Translations under genes and position numbers: made by a program
Shown: one piece after another, positions 16,606-26,097 of the stretch
How the letters are laid out: each line of letters opens with the position of its first letter
Position numbering within the stretch: position 1 is the stretch's first letter
The notes under the pieces: model-generated
What the model was told of the DNA's origin: nothing
Database searches by the model: none
Seen by the model: only the letters and a program-made list of their open reading frames with translations
Assembly: GCF_900010755.1 (NCBI RefSeq)
Contig: NZ_CZJT01000080.1
Span: forward strand, 1-64,000
Reading direction: 5' to 3'
From: Paeniglutamicibacter antarcticus
Lineage (GTDB): Bacteria; Actinomycetota; Actinomycetes; Actinomycetales; Micrococcaceae
Length of the DNA: 64,000 bases

Positions 16606-17793
16606 TCAGGCGCGCAGAATCAATGCGTCACCCTGGCCGCCACCGCCGCAGAGGGCAACAACACCGGTTCCGCCGCCGCGGCGAGCCAATTCCATGGCCT
16701 GGTGCAGCACCAAGCGGGCACCCGATGCCCCAACAGGGTGGCCCAAGGCAATGGCCCCGCCCTCGCGGTTGATGGTGGCCGCATCGATGCCCAAATCGTT
16801 GGCCGACTGCAGGATCACCGATGCGAACGCCTCGTTGATTTCAACCAGGTCAAGATCCGTTGCCTTCAATCCTTCCTTGGCCAGTGCGGCAAGGATGGAG
16901 GTGCTCGGCTGGGAATGCAACGAACCGTCGGGGCCGGCGGTCTGCCCATGCGCACCGATTTCACAGAGCCATTGAAGGCCCGCGGCACGTGCAGCTCCCT
17001 TGGACGCGATCACCAAAGCGGCGGCACCGTCCGATAACGGAGACGAGGAACCTGCGGTGATGGTTGCCGCCGCGTCCTTGGAGAACACGGGGCGCAAACC
17101 CGCCAGCTGCTCCACTGTGGTGTCCGGGCGGATCCCCTCATCGGTGGAGACCACCAGGTCTTCGCCGCGCCGCTGCGGAATGCTCACCGGTGCGATCTCC
17201 GCATCAAGCCTTTCGCGTGCCGCCGCCGCACGCTGGTGCGAGGCCGCAGCAAAGGCGTCCTGCTCGGTGCGCGGAATGCCGCGTTCGATGTTGCCGCGGT
17301 CGGTGGCAGAACCCATGAGTTCCCCGGAGAACGGATCAGCCAAGCCATCGTGGTTCAGCGAATCCTCCATGCCGCGGTCCCCGATGGCCAGCCCGGTGCG
17401 CATGCCGCGCACCAGGTGCGGGGCGTTGGACATGGATTCCTGGCCGGCGGCAACAATGAAGTCGGCCTCTCCGCAACGGATCATTCGCGCGGCATCGATC
17501 ACTGCCGTCAGCCCGGAGAGACACAATTTGTTAATCGTGACCGTGGGAACATCCCAGCCGATGCCCGCCTTGATGGCTGCTTGACGTGCAGGGCCCTGGC
17601 CTGCGCCGGCGAGGATGACCTGGCCAACAATCACGTGGCCGATTTTTTCGGCAGGCACGCCGCTGCGCTCCAGTGCAGCGGAAATTGCATGGGCACCGAG
17701 GTCATTGACCTGCAAGGCGGAGAGAGCGCCGCGGAATTTTCCAAAGGGCGTGCGTGCCCCGGCAATAATCACTGGGGTCAAATCGTCATTCAT
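16606..17793 (-). CDS. Acetyl-CoA C-acetyltransferase (thiolase)
   Basis: The 395-residue product is a full-length thiolase. Nucleophilic Cys is in NKLCLSG near residue 88; the other active-site motifs are NEAFA, GHPVGASGAR and the C-terminal CGGGGQGDA with the second catalytic Cys. It condenses two acetyl-CoA or cleaves 3-ketoacyl-CoA in the cytoplasm. ATG 17793 is supported by AAAGGAC eight nt upstream; upstream in-frame ATGs overlap the divergent hydrolase gene. No adjacent dehydrogenase or CoA-transferase indicates which direction it runs. Confidence 0.92.
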   Translation of the reverse strand: MNDDLTPVIIAGARTPFGKFRGALSALQVNDLGAHAISAALERSGVPAEKIGHVIVGQVILAGAGQGPARQAAIKAGIGWDVPTVTINKLCLSGLTAVIDAARMIRCGEADFIVAAGQESMSNAPHLVRGMRTGLAIGDRGMEDSLNHDGLADPFSGELMGSATDRGNIERGIPRTEQDAFAAASHQRAAAARERLDAEIAPVSIPQRRGEDLVVSTDEGIRPDTTVEQLAGLRPVFSKDAAATITAGSSSPLSDGAAALVIASKGAARAAGLQWLCEIGAHGQTAGPDGSLHSQPSTSILAALAKEGLKATDLDLVEINEAFASVILQSANDLGIDAATINREGGAIALGHPVGASGARLVLHQAMELARRGGGTGVVALCGGGGQGDALILRA

Positions 17794-17844
17794 CACAGCA
17801 GTCCTTTTGTTTGGACGGGGCGCCATTGCCCTAAACTCAAGGGC

Positions 17845-18639
17845 ATGCCCCATGCAGTAAACCCGGTTGATGCCAACACTATCTATTTCGATGCAAGCAC
17901 CACAGACGCCCCGCCAGTGTTACTCATGCATGGCTCGGCGCTTTCGCGCTCCATCTGGCGCGGACTGGGTTACGTGAAGGCACTTGAACCGAAATTCTCA
18001 ACCATCCGCATGGACCTGCGCGGCCACGGGCGTTCGGGCAAACCCCACGAGGTTTCCGCCTATTCGATGGAAGCCATGCTTGGAGATGTGCAGGCGGTGA
18101 TTGAGGCCACCGGCCACGATTCGGTGCACCTGATCGGCTACTCCTTCGGGGCCCGGGTGGGATTGGCCCTTGCGGCACGCGCCCCGCAGCAGGTGCGCTC
18201 GTTGACAATGCTCGGCGGCACCCACGCCATTGAGGCCGGACAGCTGGCAGCGCTTTTCTTCGACGGGTACCTGGATACGCTCAAGGCCGGGGACATCGAC
18301 GGGTTCATTGCCGGCATGGAAACCGGCGGCGGCAAGCTGGACCCGGCCACCCGGCTGGCGTTTGCCTCAAATGACCCGCTGGCACTTGCCGCCTACTTCG
18401 AGGCCACCGAGTCCGGCGCGGGCATCAGCGAAATGTTGCTGCAACAGATCCGCACCCCGACGCTGCTGATGACCGGCACCTGGGATCGGCCACGCATCGA
18501 GCATTCACGCCTCATGGCCACCCTGATGCCTGAGGCCCGTCTGGTGGAACTGCCGGGACGGACCCACGGCGGGACGCTGTTCCCGCCAGGACCGATCCTG
18601 GAAGAAATCCTGCCGTTCCTGCGCGAACATGATCGCTGA
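17845..18639 (+). CDS. Alpha/beta hydrolase
   Basis: The 264-residue product is an alpha/beta-hydrolase-fold enzyme. The nucleophile elbow is GYSFGAR, the oxyanion region LLMHGSALSRSIW, the acid Asp is in TGTWDRP and the catalytic His in GRTHGG. There is no signal peptide, so it acts inside the cell; the ester or lactone substrate is unknown. ATG 17845 is the start nearest to homologues, 51 nt from the divergent thiolase start, leaving a compact shared promoter region. Confidence 0.82.
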   Translation: MPHAVNPVDANTIYFDASTTDAPPVLLMHGSALSRSIWRGLGYVKALEPKFSTIRMDLRGHGRSGKPHEVSAYSMEAMLGDVQAVIEATGHDSVHLIGYSFGARVGLALAARAPQQVRSLTMLGGTHAIEAGQLAALFFDGYLDTLKAGDIDGFIAGMETGGGKLDPATRLAFASNDPLALAAYFEATESGAGISEMLLQQIRTPTLLMTGTWDRPRIEHSRLMATLMPEARLVELPGRTHGGTLFPPGPILEEILPFLREHDR

Positions 18640-18711
18640 CCCGGGCGCTGTGCCGGGCAACTGAGAACGACCCCCATTGACCGGAAGCGATCCAAGGTCA
18701 AGACTCAAGAA

Positions 18712-19488
18712 ATGGAATCACCAACGGCTGCGGTTTCGGTCACCGGGCTCAGCGTCACCCGCGGGAAGTCCCTGGTGTTGTCTTCGCTGGACCTGGAAGT
18801 CCCGCGCGGTGAAGTGGTGGGCCTGTTGGGACCCAGCGGATGCGGAAAATCAACGCTGATGCGCTCGATCGTCGGAACCCAAATCATCACCGGCGGGGAC
18901 GTGCGGGTGCTGGGGGACACCGCTGGATCTGCGGCTTTGCGCCACCGCGTCGGGTACATGACGCAAAACGCGAGCATCTACGATGACCTGCCGGTCATCG
19001 CCAACCTGAACTACTTTGCCAAGGTCATCGGCGCGGACCCGGACCAGGTCAAACGCGTCATCGAACGCACGGACCTGGGGTCGGTGGCCCGCTCCATGGC
19101 GGCCGACCTTTCCGGCGGGCAACGCAGCCGGGTATCGCTGGCCGTCGCGCTGCTGGGCAAACCCGAACTGCTGGTGCTCGATGAGCCAACCGTGGGATTG
19201 GATCCGGTGCTGCGTGTTGAACTCTGGGCCCTTTTCGCCGAACTTGCTGCCGAGGGCACCACGCTGCTGGTCTCCAGCCACGTAATGGACGAGGCAACCC
19301 GCTGCGACCGGCTGATCCTGATGCGGGCCGGGGAAATCATTGCCCAGGACACCCCGGCGCGATTGCTTCAACGCACCAACACCACCAACGCGGAGGACGC
19401 GTTCCTGGCCCTGATCCATGAAGCCGAGAAACCGGCTAGCGGGATCCGCGCCCCCGGGAAGCATCGAGCCGTCTCGGAGGAACCATGA
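18712..19488 (+). CDS. ABC-2 type exporter, ATP-binding subunit
   Basis: The 258-residue ATPase has Walker A GPSGCGKST, the Q-loop in YMTQNASIYDDL, signature LSGGQRSR, Walker B LLVLDEPTVGLD and switch His in SSHVMDE. It resembles the DrrA/NatA class of drug or antibiotic exporters. Its stop overlaps the permease gene by 4 nt, so the two form one transporter. No regulator or substrate-synthesis gene is adjacent. Confidence 0.9.
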   Translation: MESPTAAVSVTGLSVTRGKSLVLSSLDLEVPRGEVVGLLGPSGCGKSTLMRSIVGTQIITGGDVRVLGDTAGSAALRHRVGYMTQNASIYDDLPVIANLNYFAKVIGADPDQVKRVIERTDLGSVARSMAADLSGGQRSRVSLAVALLGKPELLVLDEPTVGLDPVLRVELWALFAELAAEGTTLLVSSHVMDEATRCDRLILMRAGEIIAQDTPARLLQRTNTTNAEDAFLALIHEAEKPASGIRAPGKHRAVSEEP

Positions 19489-20219
19489 ACCCGGCACGCA
19501 TCCTGGCCACCACGCAACGGGTGCTGGGACAGATCCGCCACGACCACCGCACCCTGGCGCTGTTGCTGTTGGTCCCGGCGCTGCTGATTGGGCTGGTCTC
19601 CTGGATCTTCACCGACACCCCGGTGTTCGCGCAGATCGGCCCCGCGATGATCGCGCTCTTCCCGTTCATCGTGATGTTCCTGGTGACCTCCATTGCCACG
19701 CTGCGCGAGCGGCGCAGCGGCACCCTTGAACGGTTGCTGGCGCTGCCACTGGGCAAGGGCGAATTCATCCTGGGCTACGCGCTGGCCTTCGGGTTGCTGG
19801 CGGTGCTGCAAACCGCGATTGCCGTGGGCTTTGCCGTGTGGGTGTGCGGGCTTGAGGTCTCCGGAAACCTGGGGCTGCTCTTTGTCGTGGCGATTGCCGA
19901 TGCCCTGCTGGGCACCTCGCTGGGATTGCTGGCCAGTGCCTTTGCCCGCAGCGAATTCCAGGTGGTGCAGTTCATGCCGGCGCTGATCTTCCCGCAAATC
20001 CTGCTCGGCGGGATCTTCCTGCCGCGGAACCAACTGCCACCTGCGCTCGAAACCATCGGGGACTGGCTGCCTTTGAGCCATGCGATCGACGCGCTGAACG
20101 CCGTGTCCCGCAACGACCAGGACGCGGGGTACATCTGGTGGCGCATCGGGTTCATTGCCGCGTGGATCATGGTGTCGATTGCGTTGGGGTCGGTAACCCT
20201 GCGCAGACGTACCAACTGA
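19485..20219 (+). CDS. ABC-2 type exporter, permease subunit
   Basis: The 244-residue membrane protein has six hydrophobic segments and the ABC-2 family features: RERRSGTLERLLALPLGKGEFILGY on the cytoplasmic side, and FPQILLGGIFLPRNQLP..LGDWLPLSHAIDAL before the last helix. It pairs with the ATPase directly upstream (4-nt overlap). Substrate is unknown; related pairs export drugs or lipids. Confidence 0.88.
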   Translation: MNPARILATTQRVLGQIRHDHRTLALLLLVPALLIGLVSWIFTDTPVFAQIGPAMIALFPFIVMFLVTSIATLRERRSGTLERLLALPLGKGEFILGYALAFGLLAVLQTAIAVGFAVWVCGLEVSGNLGLLFVVAIADALLGTSLGLLASAFARSEFQVVQFMPALIFPQILLGGIFLPRNQLPPALETIGDWLPLSHAIDALNAVSRNDQDAGYIWWRIGFIAAWIMVSIALGSVTLRRRTN

Positions 20220-20254
20220 CGCGCTGTCTTGGAACACACTGGATAATGGTGCGG

Positions 20255-22903
20255 GTGAGCCAGCAGCGTGCAGTGACAAACCCAGGTACAACCACCCAGG
20301 ACTTCGACCTGGAAAAAATTGGCAGCGGACTGGTGTTTGCGCACTCGCTGCCGCAACTTGCCCAAGTGCTGGCAACCGGAGGGGAATCGGGAACCGCTGT
20401 CATCCAGGCACCTCCCGGCACCGGCAAGACCACGCTGGTGCCACCGCTGGTGGCAAACCTGGTGCTGGGCCGCGGCCCGGGAGCCGGACGCGTCCTGGTC
20501 ACCCAACCGCGCAGGGTCGCCGCACGTTCCGCCGCACGCCGGCTGGCAGCCTTGGACGGCAGCGCCCTGGGTGCCCGGGTGGGTTTCAGCGTCCGCGGGG
20601 AAAACAAGACGGGTCCGGGAACACTGGTGGAGTTCGTGACCCCAGGCATCCTGCTGCGCCGGCTGCTCGCCGATCCCGGGTTGGAGGGGATCGACGCGGT
20701 GATCATCGACGAGGTGCACGAACGCGGGTTGGAGACCGACCTGCTGGTGGGCATGCTCCGCGAGGTGCATGAGTTGCGCGGGGATTTGATGTTGCTGGCC
20801 ATGTCCGCAACCCTTGATGCCCCGCGCTTTGCCGCGCTCATAGGAGATGCCACCGGGCAGGGCCCGGCCGCGGTGGTTGACTGCCCCTCAGCACTGCACC
20901 CGCTCACGGTTTCCTGGGCGCCGGCGATCGGTGCGCGGCTGACGGACCGCGGGGTCTCCCGCACCTTCCTGGCCCACGTGGCCGCCACCGCCGCACGCGC
21001 CCACGCCCAGGCGCTCGCCGAAGATCCAGCCCATGACGCACTGGTGTTTGTGCCCGGTGCCTGGGAAGTCGCGGAGGTCGCGGCCCAGCTGCGCACCCTG
21101 GCCCCCGGCACCGAGGTGCTTGAACTTCACGGCCAGGTCCAACCCGCCTTGCAGGACCGTGCGGTCTCCGGGCGCGAGGCCGGAGGTGCTCCACGTATCA
21201 TCGTCTCCACCTCGCTGGCCGAATCCTCACTCACGGTTCCCGGGGTCAGGTTGGTCATCGACTCCGGGCTGGCCCGCGAACCACGCAGGGACGCCACCCG
21301 GGGGATGAGCGGGCTGGTCACGGTCTCCGCCTCGCGGGCCTCCTGCATCCAGCGTGCCGGGCGCGCCGCCCGCCAGGGGCCGGGCACCGTGGTGCGCTGC
21401 TTCGAGGAAAAGAGCTTCGCCGCAGCCCCCGCACACCCCCGCGCCGAAATCACGGTCGCGGACCTGGCTTCCGCCGCACTGGTGCTTGCCTGCTGGGGAG
21501 CCCCGGGAGGGGAAGGGCTGCGCCTGCCAGAAGCCCCGCCCGCACTCGGCCTTGCCGATGCGCTCACAGTCCTGGCGCACCTGGGTGCCATCGATGAGGC
21601 GGGGCATGCCACCGCACTGGGTAGGCGGCTGGCCTCGATCCCCGCCGATCCGCGGCTGGGCCGTGCCCTGCTTGATGGCGCACCGTTGGTGGGGACCGCG
21701 CAGGTTGCATCCCTGGTCGCGATGCTGGCCGGGGACTACCGGGCGCAGGCAGCGGACCTTGGCGAATTGCTCAAATCCCTGCAGCGCGGATCCCACCCGC
21801 AGGCCCGGGCCTGGAAACAAGAATCAGCACGGTTGCAACGGTTGATTCAGCGGGCTGGCGCCGGCTTGGCAACTCCGCCCCGCCAGCCTGCCGCCGGTGA
21901 GGACGCCGCAGGACTCGTGGTCGCGCTGGCCTTCCCGGCCCAGGTGGCCCGCCGCGTGAACGGGGCCGCGGGGATCAGCTACCTGTTGGCCTCCGGAACC
22001 CGCGCCGGGTTGCCGGCCGGAAGCGCACTGGCCCACCATGAATGGTTGGCAGTTGCGGAGGTAGCCCGTGCCGCGGGCCGCGATGCTGCGGGAACCGGCG
22101 CACTGATCCGTGCCGCCGCACCGCTGGATCCGCAGATCGCCGCCCGGGCAGCCTCCCACCTGCTGGGTGAGGAAGTCCGGGCCACATTCGCCGCGGGCAA
22201 GCTCAGCGCCCGGCGGGTGCGCACGCTCGGTGCCATCGAACTCGAAAACACCCCAGTGACGCCCACCCGGGAACAGGGCAGGGCCGCGGTGCTGGCAGCC
22301 CTGCAGGAAAACGGGCTGGGCATGCTCAAGTTCTCCGACTCGGCCGATGCCCTGCGCCGCAGGCTGGCCTTGCTGAACCGCGAGCTCGGTGACCCGTGGC
22401 CCGCCATGGATGACGACTCGCTGATCGCCAACGCGGGAAACTGGCTGGCCCCCGAGCTGGAGGCGCTCGCCGGTGGCAAATCCGCCTCTTCATTGGATCT
22501 CACCGATGCGCTGCGCCGGCTGCTGCCCTGGCCCGAGGCCTCGAAGCTTGGCGAACTGGCACCCGAACACCTGGCGGTGCCCAGCGGGTCCAACATCCGC
22601 ATCGAGTACCCGCCGGTAGATGAGCCGGAGTCCAAGCCGGTGGTCTCGGTGAAGTTGCAGGAGTGCTTCGGATTGGCGGTTTCCCCGCGCTTGGTGCTGG
22701 GCAGGGTCCCGATCCTCTTCCACCTGCTCTCCCCGGCCCGGCGCCCGCTGGCGGTCACCGAGGACCTCGCATCCTTCTGGTCCGGACCCTACGCGCAGGT
22801 GCGCGCGGAAAACCGCGGCCGCTATCCCAAGCACCCGTGGCCGGAGGACCCGTGGAGTGCCCCGGCCACGCGGCACATCAAGCGCCGCATGGGAGAGCCC
22901 TAA
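20255..22903 (+). CDS. hrpB: ATP-dependent helicase HrpB
   Basis: The 882-residue DExH helicase has Walker A APPGTGKTT, the DEVH box (VIIDEVHERG), motif III SATLDAP, motif VI QRAGRAARQGPG, and the long C-terminal HrpB domain ending in KHPWPEDP. HrpB is an RNA helicase-like protein of mostly undefined role. I take GTG 20255: a GATAAT hexamer (20242-20247) lies at -10 distance and no Shine-Dalgarno is seen, which suggests a leaderless transcript. ATG 20246, overlapping the hexamer, is the alternative. It begins 35 nt after the ABC permease gene. Confidence 0.9.
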   Translation: MSQQRAVTNPGTTTQDFDLEKIGSGLVFAHSLPQLAQVLATGGESGTAVIQAPPGTGKTTLVPPLVANLVLGRGPGAGRVLVTQPRRVAARSAARRLAALDGSALGARVGFSVRGENKTGPGTLVEFVTPGILLRRLLADPGLEGIDAVIIDEVHERGLETDLLVGMLREVHELRGDLMLLAMSATLDAPRFAALIGDATGQGPAAVVDCPSALHPLTVSWAPAIGARLTDRGVSRTFLAHVAATAARAHAQALAEDPAHDALVFVPGAWEVAEVAAQLRTLAPGTEVLELHGQVQPALQDRAVSGREAGGAPRIIVSTSLAESSLTVPGVRLVIDSGLAREPRRDATRGMSGLVTVSASRASCIQRAGRAARQGPGTVVRCFEEKSFAAAPAHPRAEITVADLASAALVLACWGAPGGEGLRLPEAPPALGLADALTVLAHLGAIDEAGHATALGRRLASIPADPRLGRALLDGAPLVGTAQVASLVAMLAGDYRAQAADLGELLKSLQRGSHPQARAWKQESARLQRLIQRAGAGLATPPRQPAAGEDAAGLVVALAFPAQVARRVNGAAGISYLLASGTRAGLPAGSALAHHEWLAVAEVARAAGRDAAGTGALIRAAAPLDPQIAARAASHLLGEEVRATFAAGKLSARRVRTLGAIELENTPVTPTREQGRAAVLAALQENGLGMLKFSDSADALRRRLALLNRELGDPWPAMDDDSLIANAGNWLAPELEALAGGKSASSLDLTDALRRLLPWPEASKLGELAPEHLAVPSGSNIRIEYPPVDEPESKPVVSVKLQECFGLAVSPRLVLGRVPILFHLLSPARRPLAVTEDLASFWSGPYAQVRAENRGRYPKHPWPEDPWSAPATRHIKRRMGEP

Positions 22904-23013
22904 GTGCATAGCCGCACCTTGGCCGCGGCACAGTCGACACATAGCGGGCGGCCATAGTGTGGGGGTCAACGCAGGAATGCTCACCCGGAGCGCGACGAAA
23001 CGAGGAACCCGCC

Positions 23014-24042
23014 ATGGACCAGAACCAGCACCACGACCCCTCCGGTGCCGCACACCCCCGATTCCGGGGCCGGGTCCTGCCCCGCCCCGAAGACGATATC
23101 GAGGACCAGGGGCTCGGGTTCGATGTCCAGACGCTGCTGGGGCGCCGCACCGCGCTGAAGGCCTTCGGCGTCTCCGCGCTGGCCCTGGGATTGGCCGCCT
23201 GCAGCGCCACGGGCAAGAATGCGGAATCCTCGGGCGGCTCCGGCACCTCGGCCGGGGAAATCCCCGATGAGACCGCCGGACCCTATCCGGGTGATGGTTC
23301 CAACGGGCCGGATGTGCTTGAGCAAAGCGGGATTGTGCGCAGTGACATCCGTTCGAGCTTCGGGGACTCCACCACCACGGCCGCCGGCATCCCGATGACG
23401 CTCGAGCTGAACCTCAAGGACCTGGCCAACGGCGGGGCGGCCTTCGCCGGGGTTGCCGTGTATATCTGGCAGTGCGACCGCGACGGCAACTACTCGATGT
23501 ACTCCTCGGCCATCGAAAACGAGAACTACCTGCGCGGGGTGCAAATCGCCGATGCCTCCGGCACCGTGCGCTATACAAGCATCTTCCCTGCCTGCTATTC
23601 CGGCCGTTGGCCGCACATCCACTTTGAGGTTTATCCCGACGCGGATTCGATCACCGACGTATCCAAGGCAATCGCCACCTCGCAGGTGGCCCTGCCGCAG
23701 GACGTGTGCGATGTCGTCTACGCCACCGACGGCTACGCGTCCTCGGTGCGGAACCTGTCCCAGGTCTCGCTGGACACCGATAACGTATTCGGCGACGATT
23801 CCGGTGCCAGCCAGCTGGCCACCGTCACCGGCGATACCGCCAAAGGATACTCGGCAAGACTCAGCGTCGGGGTTGACACCCGGACCACGCCGACCGGCGG
23901 TTCAATGCCTGGCGGTTCGGGGCCCGGCGGCGCACCGGGCGGCGATGGCGCGCCACCGTCCGGCGGGCCCGGTGGCGGCGCCCCGCCATCGGGTGGCCCC
24001 GGTGGCACACTTTCTTCGGCACCGCCGGGTTCCAACAGCTAG
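23014..24042 (+). CDS. Exported intradiol dioxygenase-like lipoprotein
   Basis: The 342-residue product starts at ATG 23014 (GAGGAA upstream). A long N-region carries a twin arginine (GRRTALKAFG), a hydrophobic core and lipobox LAAC near residue 68, indicating Tat export and lipid anchoring. The intradiol dioxygenase fold follows: P-x-P-type GPYPGDGSNGPDVL, Tyr in DRDGNYSMY, Tyr in ACYSGRW and HxH in PHIHFEVY would bind Fe(III). The C-terminal ~65 residues are Gly/Pro-rich with GGPGG-type repeats. Cytosolic relatives cleave catechol or protocatechuate; the role and substrate of this surface form are unknown. Confidence 0.85.
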   Translation: MDQNQHHDPSGAAHPRFRGRVLPRPEDDIEDQGLGFDVQTLLGRRTALKAFGVSALALGLAACSATGKNAESSGGSGTSAGEIPDETAGPYPGDGSNGPDVLEQSGIVRSDIRSSFGDSTTTAAGIPMTLELNLKDLANGGAAFAGVAVYIWQCDRDGNYSMYSSAIENENYLRGVQIADASGTVRYTSIFPACYSGRWPHIHFEVYPDADSITDVSKAIATSQVALPQDVCDVVYATDGYASSVRNLSQVSLDTDNVFGDDSGASQLATVTGDTAKGYSARLSVGVDTRTTPTGGSMPGGSGPGGAPGGDGAPPSGGPGGGAPPSGGPGGTLSSAPPGSNS

Positions 24043-24072
24043 GCTGCCAGAGCCATATTCAAGCCACAAGAA

Positions 24073-24126
24073 ACCGGTGCCGCAGCGCTGACCCGCTGAA
24101 GCGGGGACTACCGCTGCGGCACCGGT
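24073..24126. terminator. Bidirectional terminator
   Basis: Perfect 15-bp arms (24073-24087 and 24112-24126; ACCGGTGCCGCAGCG) lie between the converging dioxygenase and acyl-CoA dehydrogenase genes. An inner CCCGC/GCGGG stem extends the hairpin. Confidence 0.8.
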
Positions 24127-24147
24127 AGGAGGATCCACACATGCTGT

Positions 24148-25380
24148 TTAGACGAAGGCTGAAATCCCGGTGATGGAACGCCCTATGATCAGTGCCTGTA
24201 CCGTCTCGGTGCCCTCGTAGGTGTGGATGGCCTCGATGTCGGCAATGTGCCGGGCCACGCGGTTCTTCAGCAGGATGCCGTTGCCGCCCAGCAGGTCGCG
24301 GGCGTTGGAGGCAATGGTGCGGGCCAGCCGCGTGCAGGTGAACTTGGCTAGCGATGCCTGCGCCCCGGACAGCTTGCCGGCCTCGGCGCGTTTGGTGGCC
24401 TGCATGACCATCGTCTGCATGGTCGCCAGCTCGGAGTGCATGCGGGTGAGGCGTTCCTGGACAATCTGGCTTGCTGCCAGCGGGCGTCCGAACTGGATGC
24501 GCTGGGCCGCGTATTGCACCGCGGTTTCGTAGCAAGCGGTGGCGTGGCCCACGGCGGACCAGGCGACACCCAGCCGGGTCGCGAAGAGCACTCCAGCGGT
24601 GTCCTTGAACGACTGCGCCCCGGGCAGCACGTGGGAATCGGGAACGAACACGTTCTCCATGCGGATGTGGGCCTGCCAGATGGCACGCAACGAAAGCTTG
24701 CCCTCGATGGTGGTGCCCGTGTATCCGTCCCATTCCTGCTGGACGATGAAACCGCGGACGTTCTTGGCCTCGTCGCGCGCCCACACGATGGTGATGCCGC
24801 CGACGGACCCGTTGCCGATCCACTTCTTCTCGCCGTTAATGAGGTAGCCGCCCTCGACCCGCACGGCGCTGGTTTCCAGTGAGACGGAGTCCGAACCGTG
24901 CGTCGGCTCGGTCAGCGCGAACGCGCCAAAGACCTCACCGGTGGCCAGCTTCGGTGCCCAGGCGGCGATCTGTTCGGGGGAGCCGCAGTCGATGATCGAG
25001 CGCAGGGCAAGGCCCGCCTGGACCGCGGCGATGGTGCCGATCGATCCGTCGGCGCGGGAAAGTTCCATGTTCACCAGGCTGGCGGCCAGCAGGCTCATCT
25101 GGGGGTAGCCCTCGAGCTGAAGGCCATCGCGCATCAAATCCAGGTCGCCCAGGCGCTTGGCCAGCTCCAGCGGGTACTCGGCCTTGTCCCAGTACCCGTC
25201 AATGACCGGGCGGACCTCCTCGAGGCCGAAGGTGCGGGCGCGGTCCCAATACGCGCGGTCGGCCTCGGGAATGTCCTCGAAGACGCCCGTTGGATCGACG
25301 TTGACCTCGCCCCACAACTCATAGTCCGGCTCAACGACTCCGGTAGGGAACTCGGTCTGGGGGTTTGCTTCGGTGCTCAT
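24148..25380 (-). CDS. Acyl-CoA dehydrogenase, glutaryl-CoA dehydrogenase-like
   Basis: The 410-residue FAD enzyme has the ACAD domain order: N-terminal helices with MELSRADGS, central barrel with FGAFALTEPTHGSDS and EKKWIGNGS, and C-terminal helices with DLLGGNGI. The catalytic Glu sits in HTYEGTETVQALIIGRSITG, the pattern typical of the GcdH branch, which oxidatively decarboxylates glutaryl-CoA from lysine and tryptophan breakdown. ATG 25380 is the first start that fits family length. A GNAT gene on the same strand lies 86 nt upstream. Substrate assignment is moderate. Confidence 0.87.
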   Translation of the reverse strand: MSTEANPQTEFPTGVVEPDYELWGEVNVDPTGVFEDIPEADRAYWDRARTFGLEEVRPVIDGYWDKAEYPLELAKRLGDLDLMRDGLQLEGYPQMSLLAASLVNMELSRADGSIGTIAAVQAGLALRSIIDCGSPEQIAAWAPKLATGEVFGAFALTEPTHGSDSVSLETSAVRVEGGYLINGEKKWIGNGSVGGITIVWARDEAKNVRGFIVQQEWDGYTGTTIEGKLSLRAIWQAHIRMENVFVPDSHVLPGAQSFKDTAGVLFATRLGVAWSAVGHATACYETAVQYAAQRIQFGRPLAASQIVQERLTRMHSELATMQTMVMQATKRAEAGKLSGAQASLAKFTCTRLARTIASNARDLLGGNGILLKNRVARHIADIEAIHTYEGTETVQALIIGRSITGISAFV

Positions 25381-25466
25381 GCGCCGGGTCCGGCCTTTCT
25401 GCTGCGGATGAAGAATCACTATGCCCAAGCATACTGAAACGCAGTGCCACGTCAAGGCACTGGGTT

Positions 25467-26063
25467 TCAGGATTGCTGGGTGGCGTCCCATTCCGTGGCC
25501 AGCAGCGCATACCCGTAACCGTCCATCCAGCCATGCTCGCGGTGCAGGGCGGCGGCAACCAGGTGGGATTCGCGGCGCATGCCCAGACGCTCCATCAACC
25601 GCCACGACGGTTCGTTCCCGCTAAAGCACCGGGCGGTGACCCGGCGCAGCCCAAGGTCTGTAAAGCACAGCCGAAGCACCCGTTCCAGGGCCTCCTTGGC
25701 CAGGCCGTGTCCGGCGAATGCCGGGTCAATGGCCCAACCCAATTCGGCCTCGGTACCCACGGCGGAATCGGCGCTCTCGCGCTGCGACCATGCCTCGACG
25801 GGTTGCACCATGACCTCGCCGATCACGCGCCCGTCACGTTCAAGGACCAGCCGGGTTCCCAGGCGTTCGGGAAGCAGGAAGGATTCCCGGTATCCGTCCA
25901 GATTCTCCCATGCACTGGTGACCCAATGGGTGACCTGGGGAAAGCGCCGGTAGGCCCAGGTGGCCTCCGCATCGGCGGGAACCGCAGGTCTAACCAGGAG
26001 TCTGGCGGTCTCCTGCGACCAGCTGGTTGCGGCGAGTATATTCGGGGCCTTGGGTGCGTTCAT
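25467..26063 (-). CDS. GNAT family N-acetyltransferase (RimJ/RimL type)
   Basis: The 198-residue product belongs to the GNAT superfamily. Visible are TARLLVRPAVPADAEATWAYR at the start, the substrate strand RVIGEVMVQPVE, and the acetyl-CoA motif DPAFAGHGLAKEAL (Q/RxxGxG/A variant), then LRRVTARCFSGNEPSWRLMERLGMRRE. Acceptor may be a protein N-terminus or a small molecule. It stands between the TetR gene and acyl-CoA dehydrogenase on one strand. Confidence 0.85.
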   Translation of the reverse strand: MNAPKAPNILAATSWSQETARLLVRPAVPADAEATWAYRRFPQVTHWVTSAWENLDGYRESFLLPERLGTRLVLERDGRVIGEVMVQPVEAWSQRESADSAVGTEAELGWAIDPAFAGHGLAKEALERVLRLCFTDLGLRRVTARCFSGNEPSWRLMERLGMRRESHLVAAALHREHGWMDGYGYALLATEWDATQQS

Positions 26064-26097
26064 GCACCGATGCTAACGCAGGCCACGGGGCCGGAGC

